A stretch of 64,000 nucleotides of DNA from Varroa destructor (taxonomy: Eukaryota > Arthropoda > Arachnida > Mesostigmata > Varroidae), in contig NW_019211460.1 in the NCBI RefSeq assembly GCF_002443255.2, forward strand, positions 32,967,497 through 33,031,496, in the 5' to 3' direction. A model generated the notes under the pieces. It searched no databases. It was not told the DNA's origin and saw only the letters and a list, made by a program, of their open reading frames with translations. A program made the translations under genes and the position numbers. Below, piece by piece: positions 17,485-30,268 of this stretch. The stretch's first letter is position 1, and each line of letters begins with the position of its first letter.

Positions 17485-17533
17485 CGTAAAAGCCTGATCT
17501 CAATGCAATTCGCATTGAGATCATATTTTTACG
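17485..17533 (-). other. two-stem hairpin in the LTA4H 3' UTR
   Basis: Starting about 10 nt after the stop codon, the transcript strand forms an outer 7-bp stem (CGTAAAA with TTTTACG), a symmetric 3x3 internal loop, a perfect 12-bp inner stem (TGATCTCAATGC with GCATTGAGATCA) and a 5-nt loop. All pairs are read directly from the sequence. Function is unknown. Confidence 0.8.
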
Positions 17534-17543
17534 TACGTAGATT

Positions 17544-20500
17544 TTAAGCATTGGGATGAAGAATCTTCTCTACTTTATGCCTTGTCACATACATCATGCC
17601 TGGCTTGAGTTTATCAAAAAGATCATTTGCAAATTGGCGTTTCTCGGGCCAGTCGGATAGATCTTGGAAAAGGGGTCCTACAAACTTCATCCGTCCGACC
17701 ACTGCAAGGAAACAATGAACGGGCTCTATAATCCCTTCCCATCGCGCTAGAAGTCCGAGTCGCAGCCAACGGAAACGAACTTCCGAATTAATTATCTTGT
17801 CCATCTCGTATAATGATGAAAGGTGCGCCACCTGAAAAGACGCAGTCAAAAGCATAAAATATAATTTTACGCATATTAGACAATACGTCAGCTGCTTGGA
17901 TATACTTCCTTAATTTGATATATTGTTAAGATCTTGTTCCAGAACTATTGAATATGTGCAGATCCACTGGCAAAAGTAGCAGGCACAAAGTATGGCAAGA
18001 AAATTTTAATGCCTTATTCGCGCCAAAAAAAAATAAAGCAGAATATTTGGCTACTAAACCCAAAATTTGTTTTTGTAAGCTGTTCTACACAAAAACCTAA
18101 AAATAGCTACGGCAGTAGGCCAAGATCCGCAATCTTGCTACCTTTTCCACACTAAGCGGTTTCATTTCAAGAAGCTTCGCGAAGAACTCCTGCTTCTGGA
18201 TGTTATTTAGAGTCACAAACTCCTCTTTTGTAAATGATGTCACCTCGTTATCTGAAGCTTGTAGCCACTTTTGGCAAAGGGCATGAGCTGGAATCCCCAG
18301 GCAGCTCTTGTATTCAGGAATAACTGGTGGCATTCCCGGACTGTACAGCCACGCGTTCCAGTCAACCTGTTGAACGTAAGAGTTTATTAGAATAACTATT
18401 ATTGTTTCTAAATGTAATTATCGTAATTTTTCCCTATGGCTGTATTTAACAGTTTATTTATGGTAGGTTTTCCTCTTGGTAATAAATATTTCATCATTCC
18501 CATTCGGTTATCGTTCATAGCTTTAACGATGCCAAATTCAAGGAGTACTTTAAAAAATGCTCAAAAATTTCAAAAAAAAAGTCTGATTTTAAAAAAAGTA
18601 GTAAAACAGTATTTTGCATAGGATTATAGTTCAGCCTATGAACAGTGATTACTAAACAAAATTATCCTTCTTACCCAAAGCAAAGCTGAAAATTAGACTT
18701 AAGACAATTTTAATATGCATTGCTAGCACATGCAGTCGATATAATAGTCCCACGGAAAATAGTTTGGCGGAGGAATGGTCGTGTCAAGCAAATACAAGAA
18801 CAAAAAGGCTCCAATTATTAACTTCTCCGATGAAATAACAAGAGTAGTTTTAGCTCAGAATTAAAGGACTTATCATGAAACAGGCGAACCCTGTCTTTCT
18901 TCATAAGGAAATGTGTGGCGTTTTTGTTGAAATTTAACATCAGCGACTATATATTAGATTTATCAATTTGAAGTTACAAACGTGATGTTTGCACTAGGTT
19001 TCGTAAATCCCACCGTTTTTAAGGACGATCACCAACACCCTATAAAAAATACTACATGCTACATGCACGAAATTTACAACAATATTGTGATCGTAATATA
19101 CAGATTTAAACTTAAATAAATTTGAAAAAGGAAAATTATGTACTTGAGTTGACCTTTTACTATCTAGAAGAGACTGTCTGCGTGTACTCACTTTATCAAG
19201 GATGTCTTTTTTGTTGGCAAAGAATTCGTACAGGAACGATTTCCAGTCGTCGGTAACGATCGATTTATACTTAAACCGCTCAACATAGGCTTTCAGGAAA
19301 GCATCCAGAGAATCGGCACCTAGCAGTGTCTCGAGGTAGTACAGGAGGGTATGTCCTTTTTCATAAGGAACAGTGGAGAACGAATCATCAGGGTGCACAC
19401 CTTTCAGATCTACAACAAGCTTCGTGAGCGCATTATCAGCTCCTGCAAATTAAAAAAAATAGTAACCTAGGTTGTTCTCATTATTCCACACTAGAAAAAC
19501 AGACTCATGCAGTGCTGGATTCAATTGTTCGAGAACCAGACGGCCGTTTGAACAGACTGGTCGTTTTATTTGTAGTGCAGCATTACTCTTATTGATTACA
19601 ACACAAGACAAAAACATGATTTTGAGATGCCTGATCATTCTGCTGAACAAAATGCACAAAACATTTTGAAAAATGAGTCGTATATACCACTAGGACGTTC
19701 AAAGTGCAACTAAATATTACAGTGTTTATTTGTACTTTATGAACAAACTTAATATCTACTCGAGCGTTGAATGGATAAGTGTTTCTCACCCATTGTGTTT
19801 ATTGTGTATTGAAGCTGCCTAAGCCCTTCTTGAGCACAGAATTGTCTTCGGGACTCGCCAAACATCCGACCGAGGATTTTCCGCTCAACATACATTGTGA
19901 AACCTTCATTAAGCCAAAAATGTTCGAAATTTTTATTAGTGACAAGGTTTCCGGTCCACGAGTGCGATATCTCGTGAGCTACGACGTCTGCAAGTGACTT
20001 ATCACCAGCCAGTGTTGTAGGCGTCATGAAGGTCAAGCAGGGATTTTCCATCCCGCCGAATGGAAACGATGGCGGTAGCACGAGAATATCGTATCTTCCT
20101 AAATTAAAACATGTAAATGGCAACTAGGTTAATATGAAACTGTTCAAAAAACGGTCGTAAGCAGCAAACTGAATTAAAGTTACAAATTATTTTAAACCTT
20201 TTAAAAAATACAGTCTTCAATAAGAATCTTCAGTGTTATAGGAGGCATACGTAAGAAATAATGAATATGAATATGCAAACCGTTAAAAATAATTATGGTA
20301 CTTTACATAATCTATCAACACAACTCAAATTCAAACACACTAACCCCAAACATAAGGACCCAATAGGTCTTCTGCGGTTTTGATCATCTCTTCAGTATCG
20401 GCAAAATCCACAGCAGCTCTATCAACATATTCCTTTTCAGACCACATATCAGTGCGTGGACTAATCGTTCTGTAAAAATGAAACATCACATATTTGCCTC

Positions 20501-22873
20501 TTTACAGTGCCTGTTTACAGATACGCCTTGGTACGATATTACCAACAAACGGTCTACATCTTGACTATAACGATATCACTAAAAGCTAGATTACCATCAG
20601 TGCATCTAATCACAATTATTTCGAGTTGGTCTTTTTAATCCCGTTACATTTGTGTGTTCGTTATAATTGTTAAATAACAACTGAAAGAATTTTCTCTCAG
20701 CAGCAAAAATACAAAATATTTTTTTAAAAATCAAGCATCCCGGGTATAATATTCCTAAAAGGCTAAGACTTAGAATTTATGAAGTCATGAATTTATCGGT
20801 AAGCGTTGTTGAATGGGCCCATCCAGAAAGATCAACAAAAAATAAAAACTGTTAATAAATACATTTCCATTTCACTACACTATACAATACGCTACCTGGA
20901 CTCAAGATCTCCCACAGCGAGAGCGAGTAGGTAGATCGGAATAGGAATCTTTTGCTCGAACAGGACAACCTTACTTCCATCAGGACCGGGTTGTTCCCCA
21001 GTTTTAACTGCCGATACCAACTAGAATAGCAACAAAGCTTTATTGATGTTTTTAGGTTTCAGAACTTGGTATCTATAGGTAAGGTCGTACTAGTTCATAA
21101 TTTAGTATTATCCGGAAAAGTTATGCTTGAAAACGTACGTGCATAAACACGTAGCAACTTCTGAGAAAAGTACTAAAAAAAAACAATTTCGGCGGACATT
21201 CATCATAAATAGTTAGCAAAAACAAACCAATATTGACCTGTACAATCTACATCACTAAAAAACTTACCCACTTAACTTGACTTCTCTGCACGCCTAATAT
21301 AAGAATATGGCTAAATATCCTTGCGTTTCGTTGGACTATTCCAAAATCAAGGCGTCATAGTGATCCCAGAGAAGAAAAAATATTTGATCAAAATTAACAG
21401 ATAATGCTACTTACTGGCACCATTTCCTGAGGAACCTGAATCCTTACAGTAAAGTTAGCTTTTACGTTTGGTGAGTCCTGACAGGGGAGTAATGCTCTGC
21501 AATAATCGAATTTCGAAAATTCAATAAGATTAATTTTTGCTTTACTTCAAATAGGTGAACACTCGAAGTGCAAGTATTGTATCTTCAAAAAAAAAAAAGA
21601 TATGTTCACGCTAAATAGACCGCTTGATTTATTGCTAAAAAATGGACTGTTGATTCCACACTCCGATTCGAACTGGTATAATTATAGTTAGGGCCACTTC
21701 TAGTAACCCTAACCATAATCACTATGCCTAAATATAGGTTGCACATTTTAAACGCGTGCAAACAAAAACGAAATCATAGTGCATTCCAATTGTTAATTAA
21801 CAGACATAGGCAATCTACCGTGAATGGATGGCCTCTGAGTGTGAGTATACATAGGGCTGTCGCTTTCCCGCCGTCTGGTCCTTAGTCATCCACTGAAGCG
21901 CGGATGACGTAGAAGAAGTCTCATAAAGAACACGGATCTTCGCTTGCTCTCCGTTGGGTGGAAGACGGACTCGAGTGCATACACCAAATTTCTGAGAAAA
22001 CGTAACTAACACTTAGTGCACTTTAATTATTATGGCATTTGTGCTCTAGCAACGTGAAATCACGGAATTGAGCATTATATATATATATATATATATATGT
22101 ATATAGAGCGAATGTTTCTCCTAATATAAGGATTATTACCGGGTCCGTAACGCTTCGATCCATATCAAGTTTTTTCCCAGAATCAATGCACAGTGCCTCC
22201 TTAATTTTGAGATCTTCCGAACTGTCGAGATGAATAAATTCAGCGTCGGGTTTTGTTCGACTCACGTCGAAGTCGACATGACCTCGAAGGACCTTCGCGT
22301 CGAAGTCCACAACAACATCCCAGTGGAAAGACTTAACCACCGCTTCCTCCGGTCTGTCCAATAGCAGTTAAACAAAAAAGTCAGACATAAGCTAATCTAG
22401 CGGAAAATTTTCACTTAGGTTTTAGCGATCTTTTTAGAGACTTTGGGCTGCTACACCGCTTTATGTCATTGCTTTTGACTGACTGACTACGTTCAAAGTA
22501 TGTGTGACTGTAAGTTTCTTAAATCTCTTATGCAATCTATGTAAGCTGCTTTGCCCTACAAATGCTACTACTATTTCAAAACAAGTACTTCCAGCGATGC
22601 GAGCACAATTTTGGTAGTCGAACAGATCGGAACAGTACGGAATGCGATCGCAGCCAATGTTATGCAGCACACAGTCATATATGCCTGAGTCTTATCTATT
22701 ACAGAAGTTCTTTTTAATCAGACATTTGACGTGATGCTAAAAATTTTCTGACTGTTCTAGGCTCGTACACGTAACTCTTTCAAAAAATTAAAGAAGAATA
22801 GATGATGACTTATTGGCCGTTTATAAAATTCGACTCACCTTTTTTCAACTGTGGAGAAATATAACGCTTTCAT
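17544..22873 (-). CDS. LTA4H: leukotriene A4 hydrolase-type M1 aminopeptidase (10 exons)
   Basis: Zinc metallo-aminopeptidase of the M1 family; in vertebrates it also hydrolyses the epoxide LTA4 to LTB4. Exons, in transcript order: 22873-22839, 22353-22140, 21991-21819, 21496-21415, 21020-20896, 20469-20345, 20098-19790, 19442-19192, 18366-18142 and 17831-17544. All phases match and give 608 residues (human 611). The 35-nt first exon starts ATG AAA GCG and ends at a GTGAGT donor. Motifs: GGMENP, the zinc site HEISH with the third ligand in WLNEGF, VPYEKG holding the catalytic tyrosine, GRMKF, and C-terminal RFRWLRL. The N-terminal saddle, catalytic domain and C-terminal helical domain are all present, and it is probably cytosolic. 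Residues aligned with human Q134, Q136 and Y378 (numbered without Met1) are H, E and F, which may reduce or change the LTA4 activity. A relic of exon 9 lies 3 kb downstream. Confidence 0.95.
22075..22103. repeat. (AT)n microsatellite in LTA4H intron 2
   Basis: Alternating AT run inside the intron between the second and third LTA4H exons. Confidence 0.85.
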
Positions 22874-23558
22874 GACTGCGAGTGTTTAAACAATTACGAA
22901 ACGTAGGAGAAATAGCTGAACTGAATGCAAGGCTGGCGCTGCACCGAAAAGCATTGAAACAGCCGCATTTAATAAAATCTTATAAGCATTTCTGGCAGAC
23001 ATGTGGCCTCAATCTTGTCGACTCTACATAATTTATTGCGGCGTACGACATGGTCACATTTAAAAAGTGTCACCCGATTGCAGCATAGATTGGCTGACTC
23101 GGTGATATGGCAGAGATTTGGGAGCAGTTAGTCATCTTTCTATACCACAAAGAACAATTCCGAGGAAAGCTAAAAAAGTATGCCCAACATCAGTACTTTA
23201 GCGGGTGCGTTCCAAAACGTAAAAAATATTCATATTTTTTACGTTTACTTATTAACTTATAGCGATTAAAAGTTAAAAAAGATATTCATATCTTTTTTAA
23301 CTTTACGTTTAAAACTTGTTTCTTATATTTGGTTAATAAGTCTATGTCAATATACCACTCACTCGTGCCGCAAACCCGTTCTATGTCCCAAAGAACGATA
23401 ATTTATTTGAACCGACTTTGTGCGTCTCAATAATAATCGATATCAGGTTTTTTTGGTTTACAACTAAGAAAAAGAAAACATTTGATAATAAATGCTTTTC
23501 TTTTCTTTCGTTTTTCCTTGTTTTTGTTGGCCTGTAATCATTGGCTTAATGAAAACAG
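22874..23558. other. upstream region of LTA4H with twin hairpins
   Basis: Likely promoter of the minus-strand LTA4H gene. It also contains two adjacent AT-rich hairpins at 23215-23304. No further gene evidence. Confidence 0.45.
23215..23304. repeat. two adjacent perfect inverted repeats with the same TTCA loop
   Basis: First: arms 23215-23228 and 23233-23246 (14 bp). Second: arms 23269-23284 and 23289-23304 (16 bp). Each closes on the 4-base loop TTCA inside the shared core ATATTCATAT, and the ACGTAAA/TTTACGT flanks recur. Probably a small palindromic element or MITE-like remnant; no target duplication was identified. Confidence 0.75.
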
Positions 23559-24421
23559 GTTAAACCCTTTATTGAGACTTGCGTCAAGAAAAGCCGTCGA
23601 GGCAATGGTATTGCAACGGAAATTCACGTACAACGAACAACGAAATCTGGAAGAACAATCGAGTTCTATTACTGTACTTCAAGATATTCAAAGGTGATTT
23701 GTTTCGTGTCGTAAAAACAACACGACCGCCACTTGGTCAATTACTACAATGAATTACCACAATTACCCACTTTTTTACGGCTGTTAATGCGGATTAACTG
23801 GTAAACGTTTTTTTTCGTATGCTAAAGACCTTAATGTACGAGTAGTGCCGACTGTTTAATATGCTACTGGAATCATGACCGTTCCGACTGCGCGAAACTC
23901 AGAGTGTTAAAGATACCTACTTGTAGATGCAACGCAGCTATGTAGAACTAGGTCGGATGCTAACCGCCAATATTTTATATAATGAATGCAGTATTTATTT
24001 TCCCTCGTGTTCTTTCCCTCCGCCAACAGCCTGCTAACAAACTATTATAGCGCGTTTACGAAAAAGATTAGCTTTATGTATATATATATTAGAGAGCTGT
24101 TTCAAAAAAATGAATTCCTGGATTCCTTAGCCTATGCTCAAACGATATGGCACGACAAACAGGTTCATCAGCTTAATAAAATCTGCCCTTAAACAATTCT
24201 TTAGCAAATTTGACTGCCACATAAGCTTAGGATGTCTAATTAGTATTGCTACCATTTATTCTCGAATGCACACGATCGATACGCTTATAACTGTTCGTAC
24301 TAAGAAAGTTACACACCTGCTAAAGGAGTTGGGATCTTGCGAACTGAGCCAAGCCATTGTGCGTCGCGAAATAGCCGAAATCGGGAAAAAGTTGACAGCA
24401 ATTTTTAAGTCGGCTGTTCTG
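23559..24421 (+). CDS. possible exons of an unidentified gene
   Basis: Three coding-like segments lie on the plus strand. The first, 23559-23693, has AACAG acceptor and GTGATT donor and includes RKAVEAMVLQRKFTYNEQRN. The second, 24030-24162, is phase-compatible with the first and begins SLLTNYYSAFTKK. The third, ending at 24421 with donor GTAATA, includes LITVRTKKVTHLLKELGS and IVRREIAEIGKKL. They read like a charged helical protein, but I do not recognise a family. The link to the third segment has a phase conflict, and no start exon was found. The opposite strand is also open across the third segment. It may be a real gene divergent from LTA4H, a pseudogene, or chance. Confidence 0.25.
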
Positions 24422-24681
24422 GTAATACACCATATGGTATTTTTCGTAAAACTGTTGCCACGCCCGCCGTGAATTCTATTGCCACTAATACCCCTTACAA
24501 GGCTGCTATTATTTTTGTTCTTGCCAGGCTGGTAATATCTCTTCACCGAAAACAAAGTAGTTGTGAATGGCTGGCTTGTGCTCCGGCATATCCACCGGCG
24601 CGATTTCTGCGCCACCAGGCGGTGTGCGACGATGCCTGCAGCAGACGACGCCAGCATCATTCTAATATAAGGAGTTTATGA

Positions 24682-26547
24682 GACGCTCTAGTGAGTTTTG
24701 TTTTCGTCTGCAACCATATATTATCTACACAACAGGCGGAGAAATAGATAGAGTAGGGCTACTATCGACTAAAAATTCAACGTTTCTTAATTTTTGAATG
24801 CCGCATTTTTCTCCACTCAAAACTTCGAGCTGATGTTGATCAACTTTCCTTAATTCACACGTACTATGAGAAATGAAGAAATGGCACACATTCGTCGAAT
24901 GAAAACCATACTTCTACTGAACTAACCTATAATGAAACAGTGTTCAGTGCGGAACACATATGACGCAGGTGAATGAACGCGTTTTCTTCCATGGTAAGCA
25001 GACGGAATTTGCCAGCGTCAGGGGCGGTTGTGTTTATAGAATGGATTCTTAATCAAAATCATCAGCGAAAACGTAATCAAAGAGCTTAAATATATCCGAT
25101 ATAGCACCCCGTTAGAAAACGAGGTTATTAGATTGATTAAGAGTAGACTAATTCATACACAGGGATAATAATATTCTGATCTTAGTTAAGAATGGAACTT
25201 TGACGGAGTTTAAATATTTGGTCACAACAAATAAATACATATGCAGTGGACTTACAATATTTATAAAGAAAAAAAAGTTTGTGATCCATGAGGAAATTAA
25301 AACTTTAAGGCAAGTCGATGAACAACTAAAAGACCTATCAGTGTCATTACTCCCGACTTAGAGACAGAATACAAACTCTATCTAAACAGCCTGTCTGGTC
25401 TACTGGTGGTCCAAAAATGTTGGACATCAGCTCCAAACCTAATGTGTTAATCAATCATTGGTTGACATTAAATGCTACTCAAAGCCCGTTTACCACAACG
25501 TTCACCTATATATTCACGAAAGCTTGTTCTGAACACTGACATTGTCCATAATAAAGAACAAAGTTTATAACATGCAACTGTCTATCAGCATTTGCTCGCT
25601 GTATACTGTTACCTTGAATTCGAATCATGAAGTATTAATAGGGCGGTCACTCAGGAGGAAGTTAAAGGAGGAAGGAAAAGCAGGTTTGCAAAGTGTTGGC
25701 CCCGATATGCCACATTTTTTTTCTTGGTTGATAGCTATGATCTGTTGCATCTGTGAGAAGTGCCTTCACGACACCTGCGCATTCTATTAGCGAATAGACG
25801 TTTAGGAGCACCTTCCGAAGCATACCCAAGCCTACACCAGTACCTGATGAACATTTGCTATACCTATACCCCCATGCGTGTCCTTAGAAATACCAAATAA
25901 TGTATTCAGTAATTGAAATTAGTCAATATTATTCCTTATGCGTCGCCTTTTTTAGTGGATTTCTCATGCAAAAGCGATCCAAAGAAAACAGCCAGTCTTA
26001 GTTTTGTTCTTTAAAAATTTACACTTTTATTATGCAATCTTTCATTTTTTTCTCTTTATTATCTTCTATTTTTATCCCCTTTCTTATTACTTTCATTTTC
26101 ATAGCCTATATTTCATCCTATATTTTTATATATATGTATATATAAATGGTTTTCCAGGGTCGTCCCTGCGTGGACCCACCACGTTGTTTTGTTGAGCTCC
26201 AATATAAATATCAAGCTCAATAAATATAAACAACTCAAACGATTTATAGCAGCACTTCAGCACCCTCAGCAATTATCGTACCCTTCCTTTTCCCCGTTTA
26301 CATTGCTTTCGTTCATGCACCACCCATCACCCACCACTAACATGTCCTTCATTATAATTATCCAGCAATAATATGGTCATTGCCACTATCGCGACCCCGT
26401 CATTCTATTAAGCATCGCCAAACATGATAATCAGCAATTGGGCGTTCGTAGACACCCTCACGATCCTAGTTCACCCTTCAATCCAAGTTTGCACCACCTT
26501 CCCTAAACATTTCTATATTATCCTCAATATCGCCATCAGCAAATGTT

Positions 26548-26585
<38 letters not shown>

Positions 26586-26928
26586 ATATATACGCAGTGT
26601 TACTGTCCTTTATATTGGTTATTTTTGTTATTATTGGGCGTGTGTATTCTGATTTTTCTTTAGTGTCCACTGCTGTATTTTCGAACACTCGCGCGTACTC
26701 AGGTCTGCTTCTAATTTTGGAAGGCCCTGATATTCCTTTTTCCACTAGCGTGAAACCAGGACAATACCAATACATAAGAGGCTTGTATCGTAACTTTAAA
26801 CTTTTCTTTATGTCCACCGCCGTCTATTATCCAGCGCCGGAGTAAATATTATATCGTCAGTAGCATCATCTATCGGTCAAAATGATGTTCGGTCTCATCC
26901 CTAATAATAGCAGCTCAAACGGACCGTA
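24682..26928. other. intergenic, no gene recognised
   Basis: Low-complexity, pyrimidine-rich stretches (about 26004-26150) and an (AT)n run. The right end includes the UBE2V 3' UTR on the minus strand. Confidence 0.5.
26548..26592. repeat. (AT)n microsatellite
   Basis: Long alternating AT run with one TT interruption. Short ORFs rich in I and Y on both strands here are translations of the repeat, not genes. Confidence 0.9.
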
Positions 26929-29900
26929 TTAAAAGGTGGCTCCTTCGGGAGGTTGTTGAAGGCGACTATTCTCCTTGGCGGTCATTGACCGACGGAGCTC
27001 CTGAACGGTGCCAGTGATAACGTCGACAACGCATGCATAAACAGTATAGAAAAATATTGGTTAGAGTTATATATAGGACAGCGCGATTACGTTACGGTGT
27101 AGCCAAACATTATGGATCTTAAATTCATCATTTAGTTAGGCCTAGAGCGCTTGAATACCCAGCCCACTCCATGACTTCGACGATTAGCGTACTTTTCCAA
27201 TGATTGCTAAATCTAATATAACCTAAAAGCGAAACCCGTTAGAACTCGTTAGAAACAAAAAAAAAACCCACCTGGAGAACCGTCTTAATAGAGTAAGTTC
27301 TGTGCCACCGGGATAAGGAAGCTAAGCTTCGCCGATCAACAACCCCAGTTGTATCGTTTACTCCAGCCATTTTAATTTTCGTTACAAAGCGAAAACATGG
27401 CGGTTCTTCTGGGTATTGGGGACCACATTCAATCTTCAATGAATACATCTTGTTTTCGAACGGAGATCGAGCTGGACCAATAATCATACCTGCAGAATTG
27501 TCAATTATCAATGCCGAGCACATCAGTAATCGGTGAACCGGGCATCCATACTAAACATAATATACAATTGATACATATGCTCATAACTGAAGCAGCTAAT
27601 TTGATTATATTAGTTTTTCTGCATCTTGCTAGACGATTACTATAGTGTAACATACCGTTCCAATGTGTCAATGTCATGTCGGAATCATCTTCAAGACCCC
27701 AGGAAATGGTCCCGTCGCCGACTCCTTTTTGGCCCTGTTCGAGTTCTTCAAGGAGTCTGAAGTTGCGCGGGATCACCACGTTCGCTGCGGATTCAGTGAC
27801 AATATTATAATGTTAAAATGGATATCTGTAGTTTGAAACGGCAAAGACAAGGATCAAGGATAATTTGCAAGCGTTTCTATTTAAGACAATTATCATTTTC
27901 TCTCAACTGCATGTGCATCTCATGTCAACAGTCCTTATAAGCAAACATCTGCGCTCATGTATAACGTACACGTAAAGCAAGTTACGTAATCATCGAGTAA
28001 CGTGTTAAAATAGCCGTAATTAGTATGCGTCGCTCACTTCAGGAAAACGCATTAATTCCATATCGTATTAGCAACACAGAGCTCTGAACATGCTCCGACA
28101 AACTGCATATAAAAGCAGGCCGTCATGCTATATGAAACACTAAGTGCGAAATTCCTATGAATGCGATTTCACATGGAATAAGTACATATGGAGTAACGAT
28201 CACGTTAAGTCACTGTCTACTCAATATTCGTATGGTATCGTTACTGTCTGTCTTTGCATCATATTATATAACTAATCTGGAATGATCGGCAATATGCAGC
28301 AGGCTAATTGGACAGAACGTACTATGAGGCTAATATAGCCGACACTTAACTACAGTGTCCATTATATATTGTTTCATAATCAATGAATCGCAAAGAAGAA
28401 ACTGTATGGTTCGTGATGATTAGAGACACTCGGCTTTCATATACATATATAATAAAGCATTCATTAAACCGCATATAATACTTATGGAAAGATCATTTCA
28501 TACCGTCTACTTATGTCACTGAAATCGGTTAAAGCGTTTATTCGTATGTATTGTCCATTTGACTTAGCAACAATGAATCATGAACAGTGGCCTTTTTACT
28601 ATGTCGGAACAAGAAAACTAGAACACAAAAAAACTAGAGTTAAGTTATGCGTATAAGTGGCAAAAAAAAAAGAATGGCCTCAAAGATGGGTACCGTCAAT
28701 GCTGGCGCCCACAAAATCAGCTGTCTCTGACGAAAAATGTTATTGTCCGTCTTCGAAGAAAAACAACAGGGAACATGCATAATGTAAAAGTATTATATTG
28801 AATAGTGGAAATTATGTCGTCCACAACCAACATGAGACGTAGTATTGCCGACGGGAACATCATCACACATTTATACGCTTCGCTTGATTATTTTATCAGC
28901 ACATCCAGCTATCAGCTATATTTGCATACGCAGATATGGCAAGTGTAGTCAGAACCAAGTCACGCACTGTTATAATAACGACAATATTAGCTAACGCCAG
29001 TGGACAATACCACCATGACAACAAATTTATCTAGGCAATGAAAGGCTGTCTCACTTAAGATACAGGGCGTGTGAGTCTGTCCACCATGGCTTTGCTATAT
29101 AGTATTGCTATTACAATTATGTGTTATGCTTTGCAGAACAGTCGGTTTCTGCACTATAGGCAAATTACGCATATAATATATCACAGAAGGAAACAGATGA
29201 AACATTGGTTAGTTTCTATCCATGTTGCTCCACTGCTGTAAGGGTAATCGTTTATCATTGTAGTTTGTCGTAGACGAACCAAAAGGCCCTAATACTCGTC
29301 ACTGCTAGTCCAACGAGTTTTTCTTGTTTTCATTCAGTTTATGCTTTGCATTCAAACACTCGTCTCTATGTAAACTCCCTAACATGTCACACATATACAG
29401 ACACAATCTTACACAGCTATAGAGAGAAACACACATTCCTGTACCATTAATAACACGCTTATTTTTATTGGCAACAATAGCTCACGATCGATTTCTGTAG
29501 GACACGTTAGCTTCTGGGCTCCGTAATAACGATTACACTGTTGTGTCATGTTTCCAGCATGACAAGGCCGAATACTATACTTGCAGCCACTATTGTTTCA
29601 ATAATATATACGCTAAAGGATGTACGACTATTCGGTTACTGCATGATGTACTCGCATGCCTTTAGAAGGAACGTGATAATCATATTGGTTAAGAATGTAT
29701 ACAGTTAGAAATGGTTATCGACTGCTAATGTGAACTTATTTGACCCGTTCACGTTCTATGATATTTGCATTTGCTATTTGCCAGCTGGCAGCAGGTAGTT
29801 CGTTAGATCGAACCAACCAACTCTCAATGCTTATTCTTTTGTGCTGGCTGCAAAACCGGGTCCAGCCAGTGCTCATGCTCAAATACTTCCACGTTTTTAA

Positions 29901-30268
29901 CCAATAGCCTGATTCCTGGACGAGTTTCGACTCCGTGTTTTTCTATATTCTCCAGCGCAGTACACGTTACGTCTGTCTAGGAAGTCAGCTAAGCTTTTAA
30001 CCGACAGCGGCATCGTATTAGCAGGCTTCGAGAGGTTGATCAGAGAGGTCTGGTCAAGGAGTCGCCGTACTAATGTAAAAGAAACAAAGTGAGACAGATA
30101 GTCCCCGTCATCGAGAGCGAATCACGTAGACTACACAATTTTCTTCGGAACATCGAATCGTTCCACTAGAGCCATCCTTGATCCAACTATATTTCCGCTA
30201 ATAAGCCGTTAGCTGAAAGGAATTCTTGTCAAAATTGTCTACTTACAATTGCCCAATGAGGATGCCAT
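26929..30268 (-). CDS. UBE2V: ubiquitin-conjugating enzyme E2 variant (Uev1/Mms2)
   Basis: Catalytically inactive E2 that pairs with Ubc13/UBE2N to build K63-linked ubiquitin chains in DNA damage tolerance and signalling. Four exons: 30268-30247 (22 nt; MASSLGN plus one base), 27784-27656, 27489-27272 and 27000-26929. Phases all match and give 146 residues, against 145-147 in vertebrates. Seen: [67 protein letters not shown] and the C-terminal LQQPPEG. Where active E2s have the catalytic cysteine this protein reads [16 protein letters not shown], as UEVs do. The tiny first exon, with donor GTAAGT, lies 2.46 kb upstream and is inferred from phase and its MASS-type start. It is head to head with RCE1. 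Confidence 0.93.
27785..30246 (-). other. UBE2V intron 1
   Basis: Intron of about 2.46 kb. No repeats of note and no nested gene seen. Confidence 0.7.

Noticed and set aside
21655..21690. GTTCGAATC-like tRNA B-box on the minus strand
   Set aside because: No pairing T-arm or acceptor stem and no A-box at the right distance.
26536..26845. Overlapping ORFs on both strands rich in I and Y
   Set aside because: Produced by translating the (AT)n repeat.
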